A stretch of 64,000 bases of DNA, taken from NCBI GenBank assembly GCA_902826695.1, contig CADEFU010000011.1, positions 62,001 to 126,000 on the forward strand, given 5' to 3'. Position 1 is the first letter of the stretch. Each line of letters begins with the position of its first letter. The notes beneath the pieces are model-generated. The model was not told where the DNA came from and made no database searches. It saw only the letters and a program-made list of their open reading frames with translations. Source of the stretch: an uncultured Alphaproteobacteria bacterium (lineage in GTDB: Bacteria > Pseudomonadota > Alphaproteobacteria > Micropepsales > Micropepsaceae). Both the position numbers and the translations under genes were made by a program. Below, in pieces: positions 53,544-62,264 of the stretch.

Positions 53544-55628
53544 ATGCGTTTCGTCGCCGCATGCGCGGGTGCATTTCTATCGGCGCTGTTCTGTTTTAGC
53601 GCTTTCGCCGGCAAAGAGGACCCGTTCCTCTGGCTTGAAGAAACCGAGAGCAAACGCGCTCGCGGCTGGGTTCAAACCCAAAACGACCTGACGCTGCGCT
53701 CGCTGCGCAGCGACGCGCGCTATGCCGAAACGCTGGCGGACGCCCGTACGATCGTTACGGCGCGCGACCGCCTCCCATACGGCAATCTCGCCGGCGGCTG
53801 GGTCCACAATTTCTGGCAAGACGACAAGCACCGCCGCGGCGTGTGGCGGCGCGCGCGCCTCGCCGAATACCGAGAGGCCGATCCGCACTGGCAGACCCTG
53901 ATCGACGTTGACGCACTCGCCAAGAAGCAAGGCGAAGACTTGTCGTGGAAAGGCGCCGAATGCCTGCCCCCCGCCTTCACGCGTTGTTTGGTCCAGCTGT
54001 CGAAGGGGTCAAACGATGCCATCACCGTGCACGAGTTCGACATCGCGACGAAATCGTTCGTCCCCGGCGGCTTCGTCGTTGATTACGGCAAAACCGATAT
54101 CGGCTGGGTGGACGCGAACACGGTCGTCATCGCAACGAGTGGGGGCAAAGGCCTCACCGCCTCTGGAAGCTTGCGCGTCGTAAAGCTCTGGAACCGCGGC
54201 GAACCGTTGGCCGACGCGAAAACGATCTTCGAAGCAAAGGCGTCCGACAGCAATGTCCGCCCGATGGTTTATTTCGATCGCGACGGCAAAGCGGAACTCT
54301 TCATCGTTTGCGCCCGCTCGAAGTTTGACAGCGACCTCTTCTACGTCGATCCGAATTCGCGCGTCACCCGCCTCGCCATCCCGAACACGTTCGAGTTTAA
54401 AGGCTTCCACCGCCGGCAACTGTTGTTCGTGATGACCCGCGATTGGCAACAAGGCGATGTCTTGGCGGGTCAAGGCGCCCTCGTCGGCTTCTCGCTCGAC
54501 CAATACTTGTCCGGCGATGCGCTTCCTTCCGCAAAGTTGTTGTTCGCGCCGGAACGCAAACTCTCTGTGGCCAGCATCGCGATCGGCCGCGACGCGATCT
54601 ACCTCTCTGTCCTCGACAACGTGAAGGGCCGCATTCACGAGGTGACGTTCGACGGCCATCAATGGTTTTGGCGGCGCCTCACGCTGCCTGACAACGGCAG
54701 TGCCGAGGTGGTGAGCGTCGGTCAATCCGACGCCGCTGTGCTGATCAAATACGCTAACTTCGTCACGCCCGACCGCCTCTACATCGCAACCAAGGGCGAA
54801 GACCCACGGACGATCCAATCGCTACCGGAACGTTTCGACGCCGGCGATATCGAGGTAACCCAGCACGAAGCCGTGTCGAGCGACGGCGCACGCATCCCTT
54901 ATTTCTTCGTCCGGCGCGAAGGCACGCGCAATGACGGCCAAACCCCGGCGCTGATCTACGCTTACGGTGGCTTCCAAGTGTCGACGACGCCCTGGTACTG
55001 GTCCAGTGCGGGTAAGCTCTGGCTCGAAGAAGGCGGCGCCTATGCCGTTGCGAATGTGCGTGGCGGCGGCGAATTCGGCCAGCGTTGGCACGAAGCGGCA
55101 ACCGGCGAGCGCCGTCAGAAAAACTTCGACGACCTCGCCGCTGTCGCTCGCGATATGGTCGCCCGCGGCTTCACCTCGCCTCGCCGCTTGGGCGTCATCG
55201 GCTCGACACAGGGTGGCCTGCTCGCAACCGGCGCCTTCGTCCAGAACCCCGATCTCTTCAACGCCGTCTCAGCCCAAGTGCCGCTGACCGACATGTTGCG
55301 CTACACGCGCCTCTCAGCTGGCGGCTCGAACTGGATCTCCGAATACGGCAACCCTGACGATCCACGCCAGCGCGCCATCATCAGCCGCTGGTCGCCCTAT
55401 CAAAACGTCCGCAGCGGTGTTCGCTATCCGCGTGCCTTCTTTATGACGTCGACCCGTGCGGCCTTAGGCGTCCACCCCGCCCACGCCCGAAAAATGGCCG
55501 CCAAGCTTGGCGCGATGGGTCAACCCACCCTCTACTTGGAAACCACCCAAACCGCCGACACGTCCCAAGAACGCGCCGAGCAACTGGCGTTGACCTACAC
55601 CTATTTCCGCCAGCAGCTGATGGACTAG
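53544..55628 (+). CDS. Prolyl-oligopeptidase (S9A) homologue lacking the catalytic triad
   Basis: 694 residues from the ATG at 53544 (GAGG 8 bp upstream; MRFVAACAGAFLSALFCFSAFAG is a signal peptide). The N-terminal beta-propeller and the alpha/beta-hydrolase domain are complete (ALIYAYGGFQVSTTPWYW, NVRGGGEFGQRWHEA). The triad is gone: the GGSNGG nucleophile elbow is GSTQGG (Thr 555 in place of Ser), the Asp of TSTRDDR is Ala (TSTRAAL, 639), and the His of TEGGHGG is Asp (TTQTADT, 672). Neighbouring fold residues such as VHPAHARKMAAKL remain. It is therefore probably a non-hydrolytic binding protein. Confidence 0.85.
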   Translation: MRFVAACAGAFLSALFCFSAFAGKEDPFLWLEETESKRARGWVQTQNDLTLRSLRSDARYAETLADARTIVTARDRLPYGNLAGGWVHNFWQDDKHRRGVWRRARLAEYREADPHWQTLIDVDALAKKQGEDLSWKGAECLPPAFTRCLVQLSKGSNDAITVHEFDIATKSFVPGGFVVDYGKTDIGWVDANTVVIATSGGKGLTASGSLRVVKLWNRGEPLADAKTIFEAKASDSNVRPMVYFDRDGKAELFIVCARSKFDSDLFYVDPNSRVTRLAIPNTFEFKGFHRRQLLFVMTRDWQQGDVLAGQGALVGFSLDQYLSGDALPSAKLLFAPERKLSVASIAIGRDAIYLSVLDNVKGRIHEVTFDGHQWFWRRLTLPDNGSAEVVSVGQSDAAVLIKYANFVTPDRLYIATKGEDPRTIQSLPERFDAGDIEVTQHEAVSSDGARIPYFFVRREGTRNDGQTPALIYAYGGFQVSTTPWYWSSAGKLWLEEGGAYAVANVRGGGEFGQRWHEAATGERRQKNFDDLAAVARDMVARGFTSPRRLGVIGSTQGGLLATGAFVQNPDLFNAVSAQVPLTDMLRYTRLSAGGSNWISEYGNPDDPRQRAIISRWSPYQNVRSGVRYPRAFFMTSTRAALGVHPAHARKMAAKLGAMGQPTLYLETTQTADTSQERAEQLALTYTYFRQQLMD

Positions 55629-55634
55629 AAGGCG

Positions 55635-55670
55635 TTCACGCCCAAGGCGCTCTTGGTGTCTTGGCGTGAA
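55635..55670 (+). terminator. Hairpin directly after the peptidase-like gene
   Basis: TTCACGCC (55635-55642) pairs with GGCGTGAA (55663-55670), and after a bulged C, AAG pairs with CTT. The loop contains GGCGCTCTTGGTGT. It starts 7 bp after the stop codon. No T-run follows, so it is either a weak terminator or a solo repeat element. Confidence 0.4.
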
Positions 55671-55844
55671 ACACAAGGCCGCACACCCCCGCATTGACTC
55701 CCCCTGGGGGAAACCCTAGGTTCCGCGCCAATTTCCAGGATCGACTGAATGCCGATCCGCCCCGGTTTGGAGCCGGGGTCAACGTCCGTCAGCGCGTTGC
55801 GCCCGCGGGCGCGATAGGCATTTGGTCAAACGGTTGACGGTTTG

Positions 55845-57299
55845 ATGTTTGAAGCTCTGACCAATCGCTTGTCGTCGGTACTCGACGGCCTCAGAGGGCG
55901 CGGCGCGCTGACCGAGGCCGACGTCGATGCCGCGCTGCGCGAAGTGCGTCTGGCGCTGATCGAAGCCGACGTCTCGCTTTCCGTCATCAAAGACTTCCTG
56001 GCCAAGGTTCGCGAAAAGGCGATCGGTGCAGACGTGTTGCGCTCCGTCACGCCGGGTCAGCAGATCGTCAAGATCGTCCACGACGTCCTCGTCGAAACGC
56101 TGGGCGAAGAAAATTCAAGCCTCTCGCTCGACGCCGTCCCGCCCGCGGTCATCATGATGATCGGTCTTCAAGGCTCGGGTAAGACGACGACGACCGCGAA
56201 GATCGCGCTTCGCCTCACGAACCGCGACAAGAAGAAAGTTCTCCTCGCCTCGCTCGACACCCGCCGCCCCGCGGCGCAGGAGCAGCTGAAAGTCCTCGGC
56301 GAACAAACCGGCGTCGCGACGCTTCCCATCATGGCGGGCCAAGCCCCGGCCGACATCGCGCGCCGCGCGCTGCAAGCTGCAAAGCTGTCGGGCTACGACG
56401 TTCTGATCCTCGACACTGCGGGCCGCCTGCACATCGACGAAGCATTGATGGCCGAGATCGCTCAGATCCGCGATCTGTCCGGGCCTGTCGAAACGTTGCT
56501 CGTTGCCGACAGCCTCTCCGGCCAAGACGCAATCAATGTCGCCAAGACGTTCAAAGAACGCATCGGCATCACGGGCATCGTGCTCACCCGCATCGACGGC
56601 GACGGCCGCGGCGGCGCAGCGCTCTCGATGCGCGCGATCACCGGCGCGCCGATCAAGCTGCTCGGCACCGGCGAAAAGATTGACGCGCTCGAAGACTTCC
56701 ATCCCCGCCGCATCGCGGGCCGGATCCTTGGCCAAGGCGACGTCGTCAGCCTCGTGGAAAAGGCGGCGGAAACCGTCGACCAAGAAAAAGCCGAAGCTAT
56801 CGCCAAGAGAATGGCGAAGGGCCAATTCGACCTCGACGACCTCGCCGAACAACTCCGCCAGATGCGCCGCATGGGTGGGATGTCGGGCATCATGGGCATG
56901 CTCCCCGGCATCGCGAAAGCGAAGGATCAGCTCGCCAACGCCGGCATGGACGACAATATGCTGAAGCGCCAAGAGGCGATCATTCAGTCGATGACGAAGG
57001 AAGAGCGCACGAACCCCGATGTCTTGAACGGCTCGCGCCGCAAACGCATCGCCAAGGGTTCCGGCGTCGAAGTCAGCGACGTGAACAAGCTTTTGAAAAT
57101 GCACCGCACGATGGCGGACGTGATGAAGAAAATGGGCAAAGGCAAAGGTCTGATGAGCGCGCTGTTCGGCGGCCGTGGTCCAGCGATGCCCGCGGGCGGT
57201 CTGCCCGGTCTTGGCGGCGGTGGCCTTGGTGGCGCCGGCGGCCCCCTGCAATTGCCCCCGGGCATGAAGTTACCGCCGGGCTTCGGCGGAAAGCGTTGA
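55845..57299 (+). CDS. ffh: Signal recognition particle protein Ffh
   Basis: 484 residues from the ATG at 55845 (MFEALTNRLSSVLDGLRG). The N-terminal helical bundle (1-85) precedes the G domain with GLQGSGKTTTTAKIA, SLDTRRPAAQEQL, ILDTAGRLHID and RIDGDGRGGAALS. The M domain (about 320-430) holds QLRQMRRMGGMSGIMGMLPG and NGSRRKRIAKGSGVEV, which binds 4.5S RNA. The tail is a long Gly/Pro/Met-rich run (GGLPGLGGGGLGGAGG), unlike most homologues. It targets membrane proteins to FtsY. It is 35 bp from rpsP. Confidence 0.97.
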   Translation: MFEALTNRLSSVLDGLRGRGALTEADVDAALREVRLALIEADVSLSVIKDFLAKVREKAIGADVLRSVTPGQQIVKIVHDVLVETLGEENSSLSLDAVPPAVIMMIGLQGSGKTTTTAKIALRLTNRDKKKVLLASLDTRRPAAQEQLKVLGEQTGVATLPIMAGQAPADIARRALQAAKLSGYDVLILDTAGRLHIDEALMAEIAQIRDLSGPVETLLVADSLSGQDAINVAKTFKERIGITGIVLTRIDGDGRGGAALSMRAITGAPIKLLGTGEKIDALEDFHPRRIAGRILGQGDVVSLVEKAAETVDQEKAEAIAKRMAKGQFDLDDLAEQLRQMRRMGGMSGIMGMLPGIAKAKDQLANAGMDDNMLKRQEAIIQSMTKEERTNPDVLNGSRRKRIAKGSGVEVSDVNKLLKMHRTMADVMKKMGKGKGLMSALFGGRGPAMPAGGLPGLGGGGLGGAGGPLQLPPGMKLPPGFGGKR

Positions 57300-57334
57300 T
57301 TGGTTTTTTCAAGATTGTTCAGAAGGACTAGCGA

Positions 57335-57682
57335 ATGTTGAAAATCAGAATGTCACGCGGCGGCACGAAGAAGCGCCCGTTCTATAAAATCGTCATTGCC
57401 GACGCGCGCTCCCCGCGTGACGGCCGCTTCATTGAGCGCATCGGCCACTACAACCCGCTGCTCGCCAAAGACCACGCCGACCGCATCAAGCTCGACCTCG
57501 ACCGCGTGAAGTATTGGCTCGGCCAAGGCGCGCAGCCGTCGGACCGCATCGAGCGCTTCCTTGCCGACATGGGTCTCGCGAAGAAGAAGACGCAATTCAA
57601 CGACCCGTCGAAATCGGCTCCGCGCAAGAAGGCGCAAGAGCGTCTGGCGGCAGAGAAGAAGGGCGAAGAAGCGGCAGCGTAG
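57335..57682 (+). CDS. rpsP: 30S ribosomal protein S16
   Basis: 115 residues. The N-terminus [43 protein letters not shown] is the S16 signature. The C-terminus is extended by a Lys/Ala/Glu-rich tail ([19 protein letters not shown]), as in other Alphaproteobacteria. The usual order rpsP-rimM-trmD-rplS follows. AGAAGGA precedes the start. Confidence 0.97.
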   Translation: MLKIRMSRGGTKKRPFYKIVIADARSPRDGRFIERIGHYNPLLAKDHADRIKLDLDRVKYWLGQGAQPSDRIERFLADMGLAKKKTQFNDPSKSAPRKKAQERLAAEKKGEEAAA

Positions 57683-57705
57683 TCTAACGCACCGCTGGCA
57701 CGACC

Positions 57706-58242
57706 ATGACGACCGACAAACAAATCCTCTTGGGCCGCATCATCGGCCCGCACGGATTGAAGGGCGAGGTGAAGATCAAAAGCTTCACCGCCGAGCCCCT
57801 TGCTGTCGCGTCCTATGGTCCGCTGACAGCGCCCGACGGCCGTATGTTCCGCCTGACGAATGCGCGCCTTCAGGGCGAGATCGTGATCGCGGCGATCAAG
57901 GGCGTGACCGACCGCACCCTCGCCGAATCGCTGAAGGGCCTCGAGCTCAAAGTCGATCGCGACGACATGCCCGAAACCGATGACGGCGAGTACTACGAAG
58001 CCGACCTCATCGGTCTCGCCGTCTTCGACGAAGGCGGCGACCAAGTCGGCGAAGCAATGGGCTTCCAGAACTTCGGCGCCGGCGACCTGCTTGAGATCAG
58101 GCGCACGACGGGCCGCACGTCGTTCGTACCGTTCGCGGGCAACATGGTCCCCGAAGTCGACATCGAGAAGGGCCGCATCGTTCTCTCCGAAACCGGCCTC
58201 GCAGTCCTGACCGCCGACGACGATCAGGGAGCCAAGCCATGA
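57706..58242 (+). CDS. rimM: Ribosome maturation factor RimM
   Basis: 178 residues. N-terminal beta-barrel with [20 protein letters not shown], then a PRC-barrel with [60 protein letters not shown]. It binds S19 and helps 30S head assembly. It overlaps trmD by 4 bp (ATGA). Confidence 0.95.
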   Translation: MTTDKQILLGRIIGPHGLKGEVKIKSFTAEPLAVASYGPLTAPDGRMFRLTNARLQGEIVIAAIKGVTDRTLAESLKGLELKVDRDDMPETDDGEYYEADLIGLAVFDEGGDQVGEAMGFQNFGAGDLLEIRRTTGRTSFVPFAGNMVPEVDIEKGRIVLSETGLAVLTADDDQGAKP

Positions 58243-58943
58243 CCTGGGCCGCCACTGTCCTGACCGTGTTGCCGGAGATGTTCCCGGGGCCCCTGGGCGT
58301 ATCGCTCTCGGGCAAGGCGCTGGCCGAAAGCCGCTGGTCGCTCGAAGCCATCGACATCCGCAAGTTTTCGACCACGCGCTACGGCTCGGTTGACGACACC
58401 CCCGCCGGCGGCGGCCCCGGTATGGTCATGCGCGCTGATATTCTCGCCGCCGCGATCGACTCCGTCGAACGCAATGACCGCCCGCTGATCTTGCTCTCCC
58501 CGCGCGGAAAACCGTTGACCCAAGCCCGCGCCCGCGCACTCTCGAAGGGCCCCGGTGTCATTCTCATCTGCGGCCGCTTCGAAGGCGTCGACCAGCGCGT
58601 GATCGACGCCCGCGCGCTCGAAGAAATCTCGATCGGCGACTACATCCTCTCGGGTGGCGAGCTGGCCGCGATGACGCTGATCGACGCCGTGGTGCGTCTG
58701 CTGCCCGGCGTCGTCGGTGCGGACGCATCGCTTGAAGAAGAAAGCTTCGAGAACGGCCTGCTCGAATACCCGCAGTTCACGCGCCCCCAAACCTGGGAAG
58801 GCCGCGACATCCCCGCGGTGCTGACCGGCGGCCACCACAAGAAGATCGCCGAGTGGCGCCGCCAGCAATCGCTCGACCTTACGAAATCCCGCCGGCCCGA
58901 TTTGTGGGATGCCCACATGCGGTCGGCACAAACGAAACATTAG
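58239..58943 (+). CDS. trmD: tRNA (guanine(37)-N1)-methyltransferase TrmD
   Basis: 234 residues of the SPOUT fold. The first helix [33 protein letters not shown], and the knot [34 protein letters not shown] are characteristic. The C-terminal helical domain ([43 protein letters not shown]) is complete. It makes m1G37, which prevents frameshifts. Confidence 0.97.
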   Translation: MTWAATVLTVLPEMFPGPLGVSLSGKALAESRWSLEAIDIRKFSTTRYGSVDDTPAGGGPGMVMRADILAAAIDSVERNDRPLILLSPRGKPLTQARARALSKGPGVILICGRFEGVDQRVIDARALEEISIGDYILSGGELAAMTLIDAVVRLLPGVVGADASLEEESFENGLLEYPQFTRPQTWEGRDIPAVLTGGHHKKIAEWRRQQSLDLTKSRRPDLWDAHMRSAQTKH

Positions 58944-58965
58944 AGCTTACGAAAGGATCAATCCT

Positions 58966-59385
58966 ATGAATCTCCTGCAAACGCTTGAAGCCGAACAAGT
59001 CAAAGCCCTCGCGAAAAAGAAGAAGATCGATTTCGGCCCCGGCGACACCGTCAAGGTCATGGTCAAGGTCGTCGAAGAATCGTTCGACGAAAAGACGAAG
59101 CAGGTAAAGCGCCGCGAGCGTCTTCAGGCGTTCGAAGGCGTCGTCCTCGGCCGCCAGGGCCAGGGCCTGAACGAGAACTTCACCGTCCGCAAAATCTCCT
59201 ACGGCGAAGGCGTGGAACGTATTTTCCCGGTCTTGAGCCCGCTCGTCGACTCGGTCGAAGTGCTCCGCCGCGGCCGCGTCCGCCGTGCGAAGCTCTACTA
59301 CCTCAAGGGCCTCACGGGTAAGAAGGCCCGCATCGTCGAGCGTCAAGACAAGGACCGCGGCGCTGAGGCAGACGCCGCCGAGTGA
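58966..59385 (+). CDS. rplS: 50S ribosomal protein L19
   Basis: 139 residues from the ATG at 58966, chosen because GAAAGGA lies 6 bp upstream and [35 protein letters not shown] begins the L19 fold. Other signatures: [62 protein letters not shown]. It has a longer C-terminal tail than E. coli L19. The stop overlaps the next gene by 4 bp. Confidence 0.97.
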   Translation: MNLLQTLEAEQVKALAKKKKIDFGPGDTVKVMVKVVEESFDEKTKQVKRRERLQAFEGVVLGRQGQGLNENFTVRKISYGEGVERIFPVLSPLVDSVEVLRRGRVRRAKLYYLKGLTGKKARIVERQDKDRGAEADAAE

Positions 59386-59900
59386 GCGAACTCACGTTCC
59401 GCTTCGCCGGGCGCGCTGATGCGCCGGCGATCGCGGCACTGATCGAAGAGGGCTACCGCGGCGAGGAAAGTCGCCGCGGTTGGACGAGCGAAGCCCACCT
59501 GATTGAAGGCAACCGCACCTCCGTTGCCGAGATCGAAGCCTTGATCGCCGCCCCGGACGCCCGCTTCATCATGGCGTTCGACAACGACGCGCTCATCGGC
59601 TGCGCCCTGATCAAGAACGAGAATGGCGAAGGCTATTTCGGCATGTTCGCGGTCAAGCCGGCGCTGCAAGGTGGGGGTCACGGCAAACAGATCTTGACGC
59701 ACGCCGAACGGCAAATCCGCGACGGCTGGAACTGCCCGCGCATCGCGATGACCGTCATCTCGATCCGCGAAGACCTCGTCGCCTACTACGAACGCCGCGG
59801 CTACACCCGCACCGGCACCAAACCCTTCCCCTTCGACCGCGAACCCGGTGCGAAACGCACGGACTTCCACTTCGTGGTGCTGACGAAGACGCTCACTTAG
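59382..59900 (+). CDS. GNAT family N-acetyltransferase
   Basis: 172 residues from a GTG at 59382 that overlaps the rplS stop (GTGA). Motifs of the GNAT fold: [68 protein letters not shown] (acetyl-CoA binding R/Q-x-x-G-x-G/A) and [20 protein letters not shown]. Substrate unknown. It is the tail gene of the ffh-rpsP-rimM-trmD-rplS run. Confidence 0.9.
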   Translation: MSELTFRFAGRADAPAIAALIEEGYRGEESRRGWTSEAHLIEGNRTSVAEIEALIAAPDARFIMAFDNDALIGCALIKNENGEGYFGMFAVKPALQGGGHGKQILTHAERQIRDGWNCPRIAMTVISIREDLVAYYERRGYTRTGTKPFPFDREPGAKRTDFHFVVLTKTLT

Positions 59901-59984
59901 TCTCGGGCGCGGCTCAATTCCGGACGGCAGGCACGAACGCCGCCGAAGCCACGGTCAAAGGGCATCATGGAATTTTCCGGCACT

Positions 59985-60386
59985 TCAGTTTGGCGTTGCG
60001 GTCGTCGGTCGCTGCGAGCTTGCCGGCCCATTGTAGCGCCGCGGTCCCGGATCTACTGGAGGTTCCGCCGGATTGGTTGTTCCCGACCCGGGCCCCACGA
60101 GATCGATCTGTTCGCAGTGCGAATAGCTCCCGTTGGAGTGCTGCTGGACGCAGCAATATCTATGACCGCTCACGCAGGCGACGACGTGGATGTAAGAACG
60201 CCCTTTAATCCAGTCATCGTCTTGCTTCGCGTAACAAGCGCGAAGCTTCGGGTCGTTGGCGTTCATTTGCTGCATGTTGCAGCCGGTCGGCGGAATCTTC
60301 TTGCGCGCCTCACTTGGCGCGGTGAAGGCCATGCCGATCACGACCGCTAGCAGGAAGGGCAGCGCATGACGTCGGGTGACTTTCAT
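59985..60386 (-). CDS. Small exported cysteine-rich protein of unknown function
   Basis: 133 residues from the ATG at 60386, with AGGAGG 6 bp upstream. The signal peptide MKVTRRHALPFLLAVVIGMAFTAPSEA is followed by a short domain with five cysteines (GCNMQQ, LRACYAKQ, VACVSGHRYCCVQQ, HCEQ): C in NMQQMNANDPKLRAC and in YIHVVACVSGHRYCCVQQHSNGSYSHC. The tail is rich in Pro and Gly (GPGSGTTNPAEPPVDPGPRRYN). Disulfide-stabilised periplasmic or secreted protein is likely. I do not recognise a family. Confidence 0.65.
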   Translation of the reverse strand: MKVTRRHALPFLLAVVIGMAFTAPSEARKKIPPTGCNMQQMNANDPKLRACYAKQDDDWIKGRSYIHVVACVSGHRYCCVQQHSNGSYSHCEQIDLVGPGSGTTNPAEPPVDPGPRRYNGPASSQRPTTATPN

Positions 60387-60437
60387 TGTTGGACCTCCTT
60401 CGCTTGTGCGCAAGTATTGTCAAAGGCGCGATTGCCC

Positions 60438-60459
60438 GCATCCCCCGCGCGGGGGATGC
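60438..60459. terminator. Perfect 22-bp GC palindrome between the LuxR-type gene and the small exported protein
   Basis: GCATCCCCCGCGCGGGGGATGC is a perfect palindrome downstream of the regulator stop (60468, minus strand). No U-tract follows. It would form a stem of up to 9-10 bp with a short loop. It may be a terminator, or one of several CCCCC/GGGGG elements here. Confidence 0.45.
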
Positions 60460-60467
60460 GCTGCTCA

Positions 60468-61628
60468 TTATCGTTGTGACGGCGGCAACACCGGTGGCGA
60501 AATTTCTCTGATCAAGAGTTCAAGCTGCCGCTGATCGTGCACCCCCGTCTTGTCGAAGATGGCGGACAGTTGCGTCTTGACCGTGCCGTCCGACACCCCC
60601 TGCGACAGCGCGATGGTCTTGCGCGATTTGCCCTCGGCCACATGCGCGATCACGCGCATTTCGGCGGGCGTTAGCCCGAACAGCGCGGCGATGGCTTCGA
60701 TCGCCGGGCTTGGGGTCACGCCGGCGACGTTGATGAAAATCGCGGCGGCCGCGGAATCGGCGAAGCGCGCGTCGCCCTCGCGCCGCGCCAACGGCAGAAC
60801 ATGTGCGATCGCCGGTGCCTCGGTCGATGCCAACGGCACATTGATGCCGGCCGCGCCCAAGGCAACCTCGTCGCGCTCGCCCAGCAAGACGGCCCGTGCG
60901 ACCGATCTGTCGGCGTGGACAAACGGCAATGTTAAATGCCCGGAGGTCAAGCGCGCCACGACCGCGTTGTCGAGCAGCGCCTCCGCCGCGGCGTTGGCGA
61001 AAATGACGCGCATGTCGCTCGTCACGATCAGCACCGCATGCGCCAGAGACTCGATCAAACGGCGGAATGCGGTCGCCAAGGCGCGCTCGGTGTCAAAGAG
61101 ATCGCCAATCGTGACCGCGCGCCGCACGTGTGGGGCGAGCGCGCCCATCCACGCCAGGTCGCCCGCGGCGATCTGCTTGTCTCGGCCGGTGAGGATGACG
61201 AGCGAGCCGGTGCGTTCGGATTGCTTCACCAGCGTCAGCCAAACAAAATCGTCCAGCGCGTTCGGGATGACGAACTCTTGCGTCACCTTCGCGTTGCGCC
61301 AGCGTTCCTGCGTCCCGGGATCCAGCAGCCCGTAAACCCTGTCCACGGTATAGGCTTCGTCGAAGGCAAGCCGCGGCGCCGCCAAAAGGAACGGAATGTC
61401 GTCGTTGTGCTGGCCGACCAGAGCGCGCACCAAAGGCGTTTCGCCCGTTGTCACCGAAAGCCGCGTCGCGCGCGTGGCCTTGTCGATGACCCCGATCACG
61501 CCGACGCGCCCGCCGACCGCGATGCGCATCGTCTCCAGCGTTTCTTCCCAGCGCGCCGGATGCGCCACGCAATCGTAGATATTCTCCACGATCGCCGCGC
61601 TGTCCGGATACGCACCCGCGCCTGACAT
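60468..61628 (-). CDS. LuxR-type transcriptional regulator with PAS-like middle domain
   Basis: 386 residues from the ATG at 61628 (GGAG 6 bp upstream; MSGAGAYPDSAAIVENIYDCVAHPARWEETLETM). The N-terminal 180 residues contain no known domain. Around 195-240 a PAS-like segment reads AHAVLIVTSDMRVIFANAAAEALLDN. The C-terminal LuxR/FixJ-type HTH is ALFGLTPAEMRVIAHVAEGKSRKTIALSQGVSDGTVKTQLSAIFDKTGVHDQRQLELL. Its start and helix spacing are typical of one-component regulators. The ligand and targets are unknown. Confidence 0.85.
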   Translation of the reverse strand: MSGAGAYPDSAAIVENIYDCVAHPARWEETLETMRIAVGGRVGVIGVIDKATRATRLSVTTGETPLVRALVGQHNDDIPFLLAAPRLAFDEAYTVDRVYGLLDPGTQERWRNAKVTQEFVIPNALDDFVWLTLVKQSERTGSLVILTGRDKQIAAGDLAWMGALAPHVRRAVTIGDLFDTERALATAFRRLIESLAHAVLIVTSDMRVIFANAAAEALLDNAVVARLTSGHLTLPFVHADRSVARAVLLGERDEVALGAAGINVPLASTEAPAIAHVLPLARREGDARFADSAAAAIFINVAGVTPSPAIEAIAALFGLTPAEMRVIAHVAEGKSRKTIALSQGVSDGTVKTQLSAIFDKTGVHDQRQLELLIREISPPVLPPSQR

Positions 61629-61664
61629 GCTTGCTCCGCCCAGTGGGCCTTTGAACAAAAAAGC

Positions 61665-62264
61665 CTACCCGGAACAAGGCGGCATGTCTCGGCGCGGCGC
61701 GGTTGTGTTGCTCACTTTGCTCGCGCGCACCCACGCCTCCTGTGTGATCCGGTAAAGCACATGCCGCCGGAGCGCATGCCCCACCGGCAGCCGCGGGTGA
61801 TCGAAATCCTCGGCTGGATCGCGCGTCATGCCGAGCCGCTCCATCACCGACCATGACGGCTTGTTCGCCGGCACCGTGAACGACACGATTTGATCGAGAG
61901 TCAAATCTTCAAATCCGAATCGAAGGGCCGCTTTCGCGCCCTCCGTCGCATAGCCCTTGCCCCAGAAGGCCGGCGCAAGCCGCCACCCGATCTCGACCGC
62001 CGGCGTAAACGGCGCCTCGAACCCAACCCGCTGCAACCCGATATAGCCCACGAAAGGCGCCACCCCCGGCGCCTCCACAGCCCACACCCCAAACCCGTGC
62101 GCCCGATGATGCTCCTCGAACCGCCCAATCAGCGCTTGGCTCTCCGCCGCCGTCATGACGCCGGGCATGAACCGCATGGTCAATGCGTCGGCATTCATCG
62201 CCGCAAACGGCGCGAGGTCTTCCTCGCGCCAACGGCGCAGGATCAATCTCTCGCTCGATATCAT
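61665..62264 (-). CDS. GNAT family acetyltransferase, RimJ/RimL type
   Basis: 199 residues from the ATG at 62264, chosen because it overlaps the desaturase stop by 4 bp. The RimJ/RimL-like start ISSERLILRRWREEDLAPFAAMNAD, then VEIGWRLAPAFWGKGYATEGAKAALRFGFE (Q/W-x-x-G-x-G/A acetyl-CoA site) and ANKPSWSVMERLGMTRDP are clear. It probably acetylates a protein N-terminus or a small amine. It is the last gene of the ArsR operon. Confidence 0.9.
   Translation of the reverse strand: MISSERLILRRWREEDLAPFAAMNADALTMRFMPGVMTAAESQALIGRFEEHHRAHGFGVWAVEAPGVAPFVGYIGLQRVGFEAPFTPAVEIGWRLAPAFWGKGYATEGAKAALRFGFEDLTLDQIVSFTVPANKPSWSVMERLGMTRDPAEDFDHPRLPVGHALRRHVLYRITQEAWVRASKVSNTTAPRRDMPPCSG

Noticed and set aside
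56115..57251. 378-residue minus-strand frame opposite ffh
   Set aside because: Antisense shadow of a highly conserved gene in a GC-rich genome; no motifs.
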